9,863 bases of DNA from contig CALEJC010000159.1 of assembly GCA_937898205.1 (NCBI GenBank), positions 1 through 9,863 on the forward strand, in the 5' to 3' direction. The DNA comes from an uncultured Bacteroidales bacterium. Lineage in GTDB: Bacteria; Bacteroidota; Bacteroidia; Bacteroidales; UBA932. Positions 6,186 to 9,863 of the stretch are shown here, one piece after another. The translations under genes and the position numbers were made by a program. Position 1 is the first letter of the stretch. The number at the start of each line of letters is the position of its first letter. A model generated the notes under the pieces. The model did no database searches. It was given only the letters and a program-made list of their open reading frames with translations, and was not told the origin of the DNA.

Positions 6186-6587
6186 TTACTGACGCTCAAT
6201 CTTTAACTGCTGAATCCTGTAGATATTATCTTCAGAGCTCACAAAAATTGTGACAACCAGACTCTCGCCGCCGGTATGCAGATTGCCGAGGACATGTTTC
6301 ATGTTTCTGCTCTCGGCAATGTGAGTTACTTTGAAGGATTGTGGATTATGTTCTTTGAAGAATTGTTTGAAGATGCGTGTTGCCTGAGCTTTGCTTGCGT
6401 CACAGCTTCTTGTAAATATGCTGACCTCAAGGTTCTCGTCAAACCAGGCTGACAGGCACTCGGCATCCCCCTTGGCCATGTATTTGCTGATCGGCACAAG
6501 GACATCGTGTCTATGCGCCTGGGCAAATGCTGAGATGGATAGGCTCAGCAAGATTGTTAAAACTATGAAGATCTTTATTAATCGCAC
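6186..6587 (-). CDS. Small secreted DUF4783-like protein
   Basis: A 133-residue exported protein of unknown function. Residues 1-22 or 1-24 form a signal peptide (RLIK, a hydrophobic stretch, then SAFAQA). The mature part, with ISKYMAKGDAECLSAWFDENLEVSIF and TRIFKQFFKEHNPQSFKVTHI, looks like the small cone-shaped NTF2/SnoaL-type fold and resembles the Bacteroidetes family DUF4783; this is from memory of the family and not a search. The start is GTG: no ATG lies between it and the in-frame stop at 6627-6629, and an AGGA sits 9 bases upstream. The gene begins 20 bp after the histidine kinase stop on the same strand, with no terminator or promoter seen between, so the two are likely cotranscribed. 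There is no catalytic motif that I can point to. Confidence 0.72.
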   Translation of the reverse strand: MRLIKIFIVLTILLSLSISAFAQAHRHDVLVPISKYMAKGDAECLSAWFDENLEVSIFTRSCDASKAQATRIFKQFFKEHNPQSFKVTHIAESRNMKHVLGNLHTGGESLVVTIFVSSEDNIYRIQQLKIERQ

Positions 6588-6607
6588 GGGTATTGTTCCT
6601 GCAAATT

Positions 6608-9600
6608 CTAAGCCAAGTGGCTTTCTTTAGGGTATGTTATACAGAAGCATGCGCCTCCCAATGCAAATGAGCGGCTGTAACTGATGCTGGCATTGCAACG
6701 ATTGAGGATGCTTCGAGAGATTGCGAGTCCAAGTCCGGAACCACCGTTTTTAGTGGTAAAGTTTGGTGTGAAGAGGAATTGCTCGTTTTCTTCTGATACT
6801 CCCGGACCATTGTCCTCAAATACGATATCGTAGTAGCCCTCCTGTATAGAGTTTCTAAGTGATACCATGATGCGTCCGTTCTCTGCGTCACCGATTGCCT
6901 GGATCGAGTTGTTGATCAGGTTGACAAAGACGCGTGTGAGTTGAGGCTTAGGCCCCAAGATGGTCGCTTCGTTAAGTCCGATATAGTCAAAGCGGATGTT
7001 CTCCTTGTTGTCAAACATCGTGATTTCGTCTTTTATCAACTTGTCGAGATCTATCCGGATGTTTTCCTCGGTATACAACTTGGCAAATGTTGAGAACTCG
7101 TTGGCCGTATCTGTCAGGATATCAATATGATCGAGCAGCACTCTGCTAGCTTCGTCAAATCTGTCCTTCCAGCTCTCATCACCTTTCTGCTTGAGCCTGA
7201 TGACTCGCTGGAGCTGAAGCTTCATCGGGGTGAGAGGATTCTTGATCTCGTGTGCAACCTGCCTTGCCATCTCACTCCATGCCTTGTCGCGTTCTGCTTG
7301 AGCTAGCTTCTTGGAACTGTCTTCAAGCTCTTGAACCATCCTGTTGTAGGCAATTACAAGCGGGCTGATCTCGTCATTCTGTTTGTAATGGATATAGTCC
7401 AGTCGTCCTGAGTCCAGAGAGTCCATTTTGGATGTCATCTCAAGCAGTGGAGAAAACAGTGCATCCACTACATTGGTGATGAAAAACAGCGCCATCAAAA
7501 GGAAAAGCAGGAAGATGGAGAGTATGGTCATTGAGTGATTGACTGCATCTTCTTCCAGGTCGTAGCTGTCCTCATTGTATGGAGAGGACATGATGGCGAC
7601 GATATTGTCATTTATATCCAGGATCGGAGCATACATGTTGTAATAGCGGATATCTCCGATCCGGTCCTCCCGGATGCAATGGTGTTTGTTGCTATAGTAG
7701 ATCTCTTCGTAGGCATAACCGTCAATTCTATCACCAAGCAGGTGGCTTTCAAATACTATAGGTGTAGTAGAGGTGAGCAGTCTGCCGTCAGGGGTGTATA
7801 GTGTGATGTCGGAGTTGGTGTCTCGGCCGATGACCTCGATGATTCTTGTCAGAGTACTTCTGTTGGCGGCGGAGATCGTGACGCCATTGTCTATCTCTGC
7901 CTCGATCATAGAGTTTATCGCCCTGATCTTGTCGGTCATGATATTACGCAGATTCACTTCATTGCGCGAGTAGACAAAGAAGATACTTGCGACGGCCATG
8001 GAAAGCATGATGAGCACAAGCGAACCCATCAGGACGATGGAGATCCTGTTTCTGTAGTAGCTGTTGTGTATCCTGTCTTTTCTATGTGTGAGTCGCCTGA
8101 TGCCCAGCAGTGACATGGCAAAGAAAGATACCAGACCGATGAAAAGACCGGCTATGATGAGTGTAAACAGGCTGATCTTAGGTCTGGAGATAATGATCGC
8201 TTCGTTCTCACCAACCTTGTTGTAGAAATGATAGCTGTCTCCTTCTATATAGGTGCGCACCTCATCACGGTAGATGCGGTCATAGTCTTCCTGGCTCAGT
8301 TTCAGCGCATAGACCTGATTGCCTTTGTAAGAAGAGAGCGCATACCCGTTGTATCTTGCATAAGAATAACCGTTTGGCAGTGAAACCATCCCCGGAGGAT
8401 TAAATCCGAAGATGCCTGCGTAGCCTTTTGTACCACGGGCCTCTCTGCCGTCCAGGCGGACTAGCACACGAGAAACGCCGCTGTCCTCGATGAGATATAG
8501 GAACACTCCCACGTAGTATGAGTGGCCGTTTTCCGGCTTGACATAAAGAAATCTTGACCCGTTGTAGATCGGCGATCCATCTCCAATCAGCTCATTGTAT
8601 TGATCGATAGCTGCCTTGGTGGTGTTGCTGCTGTTGAGTACATAGACGGAGATATTGTAGTTCTGCACCTCGCCGGCGAGGTAATACTCTGAGAGTCTGC
8701 TTCTTATCGAAGATGCAGTATTGTTAAACACCGACAATGCAGAGATGATCATATCGTCGGCAATCTGTGCTTCGGCTCTGCGCAGCCTGGTCTCAAGAGC
8801 GATATCTCTATCAAAAGAGAGCCTCTTTGCCAGCACATCTATCCTTTGTTGCTCTTTCCTCTCTCCCATTACAGAAGACAATACGAGCAGGTAGGAGGCA
8901 AATATTATCGAGCAGATGATGCGGCTGACAAGAGAAAACGCATCAAATCTCTTCCATCCGAGGTAATCTTGAAACAGGACCTGAATAGCTTGAAGCAGAA
9001 GCGGTACACTCATCAAAACAGTGAGGAATGACGCATATACCAGGATGCTCCAAAGTTGTGTCAGGTCGATGAATTTATAAATCTGTAGTGTGATGCTGGA
9101 GTTGAGGATGATGCTATGAAGCATGTGGAAACTGTATCCAAAGATCGCCAGCACGCAGAGTATGGAACCCGCGATGGTGAGGATGGCAGAGCGCTTGCTG
9201 CGGACTCTTCGGCAGATGTGCTCTCTCATCAGATAGGAACTGACGCCGAAATAGAAGATCGCCAGATTTAGGATGATTATTGCGCCAAGCGAATATAGCA
9301 CCGTGCCGTCGGCATACAGAACAGGGGAGAAAAGCGGGTATTGCGTCCCCGAGCCTCGGCCAAAGAAGTAGACAAGCAGCAGCGAGCCAACTACGGTAAT
9401 ACCGGTCCCGACTGCCATCCTGATGGTGCGTCTCATGTCAAGAGCCATGATGCATGAGGCAATAATCAGGATTACGCCGATCAGCATCATTGGAAGCTTG
9501 TTGTCCTTGCTAGGGTCCAGGAACTCCTGAGTGATCACAAACACGGGTTGCCCGTGCACAGAGACGCAGGCGCCGAGATCCTGGCTCAATGGCCTGACGT

Positions 9601-9863
9601 TGAACTGTCTTTGGATCTTCAGTCTTGGGTTGATGCTGTTGCTGTTGCCCCACGCCTGATTGTTGTTGATCTCCAGTCCGGCAAGGATGCGGCATTTCTC
9701 ATCGCCTATGCTCTTGGTGAGATACCACTTGGGCCCGAGATTGATATAACTGATGTCCGGGCCGATGTTATTGAGAGGGGAGATGATCGAGATGCGCGGG
9801 TTGGGAACAAAAGGCATGTATGCCCGGGTGCGGATGTCATCATTTGATACCGGGAACTCGTTT
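6608..9863 (-). CDS. Large multi-spanning NtrY-type sensor histidine kinase (N-terminus beyond window)
   Basis: Membrane sensor kinase expected to autophosphorylate a histidine and pass the phosphate to a response regulator, which is not in the window. Numbering from the Met at 9817: hydrophobic segments at about 108-127, 132-152, 172-195, 209-230, 255-280 and 296-316; an extracytoplasmic region 317-547; segments 548-572 and 592-614; a second extracytoplasmic region 615-761 with a Cache/PAS-like look (DITLYTPDGRL); a segment 762-786; HAMP about 787-835; then HisKA with His856 in VAHEIKNPLTPMKL, N-box with Asn970 (NLINNS), G1 DNGPG (1002-1006), F-box LFTPNFTTK and G2 GGSGLGLAI (1025-1033). The kinase core resembles NtrY. 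The frame stays open for 15 codons upstream of that Met to the window edge, and the residues before the first segment look extracytoplasmic, so the true start and a further membrane segment probably lie outside. The DUF4783-like gene follows after 20 bp. Confidence 0.88.
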   Translation of the reverse strand, partial: NEFPVSNDDIRTRAYMPFVPNPRISIISPLNNIGPDISYINLGPKWYLTKSIGDEKCRILAGLEINNNQAWGNSNSINPRLKIQRQFNVRPLSQDLGACVSVHGQPVFVITQEFLDPSKDNKLPMMLIGVILIIASCIMALDMRRTIRMAVGTGITVVGSLLLVYFFGRGSGTQYPLFSPVLYADGTVLYSLGAIIILNLAIFYFGVSSYLMREHICRRVRSKRSAILTIAGSILCVLAIFGYSFHMLHSIILNSSITLQIYKFIDLTQLWSILVYASFLTVLMSVPLLLQAIQVLFQDYLGWKRFDAFSLVSRIICSIIFASYLLVLSSVMGERKEQQRIDVLAKRLSFDRDIALETRLRRAEAQIADDMIISALSVFNNTASSIRSRLSEYYLAGEVQNYNISVYVLNSSNTTKAAIDQYNELIGDGSPIYNGSRFLYVKPENGHSYYVGVFLYLIEDSGVSRVLVRLDGREARGTKGYAGIFGFNPPGMVSLPNGYSYARYNGYALSSYKGNQVYALKLSQEDYDRIYRDEVRTYIEGDSYHFYNKVGENEAIIISRPKISLFTLIIAGLFIGLVSFFAMSLLGIRRLTHRKDRIHNSYYRNRISIVLMGSLVLIMLSMAVASIFFVYSRNEVNLRNIMTDKIRAINSMIEAEIDNGVTISAANRSTLTRIIEVIGRDTNSDITLYTPDGRLLTSTTPIVFESHLLGDRIDGYAYEEIYYSNKHHCIREDRIGDIRYYNMYAPILDINDNIVAIMSSPYNEDSYDLEEDAVNHSMTILSIFLLFLLMALFFITNVVDALFSPLLEMTSKMDSLDSGRLDYIHYKQNDEISPLVIAYNRMVQELEDSSKKLAQAERDKAWSEMARQVAHEIKNPLTPMKLQLQRVIRLKQKGDESWKDRFDEASRVLLDHIDILTDTANEFSTFAKLYTEENIRIDLDKLIKDEITMFDNKENIRFDYIGLNEATILGPKPQLTRVFVNLINNSIQAIGDAENGRIMVSLRNSIQEGYYDIVFEDNGPGVSEENEQFLFTPNFTTKNGGSGLGLAISRSILNRCNASISYSRSFALGGACFCITYPKESHLA

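Noticed and set aside
6610..6623. Palindrome AAGCCA-AG-TGGCTT at the kinase 3' end, as a possible terminator
   Set aside because: The loop is too small and no T run follows on the - strand; the next gene starts close by, so read-through is expected.

Overview
The window looks like chromosomal core sequence from a member of Bacteroidota, most likely Bacteroidales. Three things point there. Two promoters match the Bacteroidetes TTG/TTTG–N19-20–TAnnTTTG layout. Most genes lack a strong Shine-Dalgarno sequence. The gene content includes a DUF4783-type secreted protein, a SPFH protein paired with an Arc-like ribbon-helix-helix protein, and a Bacteroidetes-style DnaX C-terminus. No rRNA, tRNA, CRISPR array, insertion sequence or phage gene was seen.

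Left part (1-3213, + strand) is a tight housekeeping operon: the 3' end of dnaX (clamp-loader gamma/tau), lptB (LPS-export ATPase), cmk (CMP/dCMP kinase) and ispH (last step of the MEP isoprenoid pathway). The junctions are 6 bp, 4 bp and a 1-bp TAATG overlap, so translation is probably coupled. ispH runs tail-to-tail into the next block with a 17-bp coding overlap.

Middle part (3197-5440, - strand), in transcription order, holds a SPFH/band-7 membrane protein, a 60-residue Arc-like ribbon-helix-helix protein and a secreted serine alpha/beta-hydrolase (8-bp overlap with the preceding gene). A promoter upstream of the SPFH gene is embedded in the rho-independent terminator of the preceding efp gene.

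Right part (5490-9863, - strand) begins, in transcription order, with a very large NtrY-type sensor histidine kinase. Its reading frame stays open to the window edge, so its N-terminus lies outside. A small secreted DUF4783-like protein follows 20 bp after it. Then comes efp (elongation factor P), which has its own promoter with a perfect 10-bp inverted repeat flanking the -7 element and the start codon.

Nothing here is a clear-cut new system. The most notable items are the complex kinase (at least nine membrane segments and two extracytoplasmic sensor modules), the SPFH/RHH/hydrolase operon, and the compact regulatory architecture on both sides of efp.
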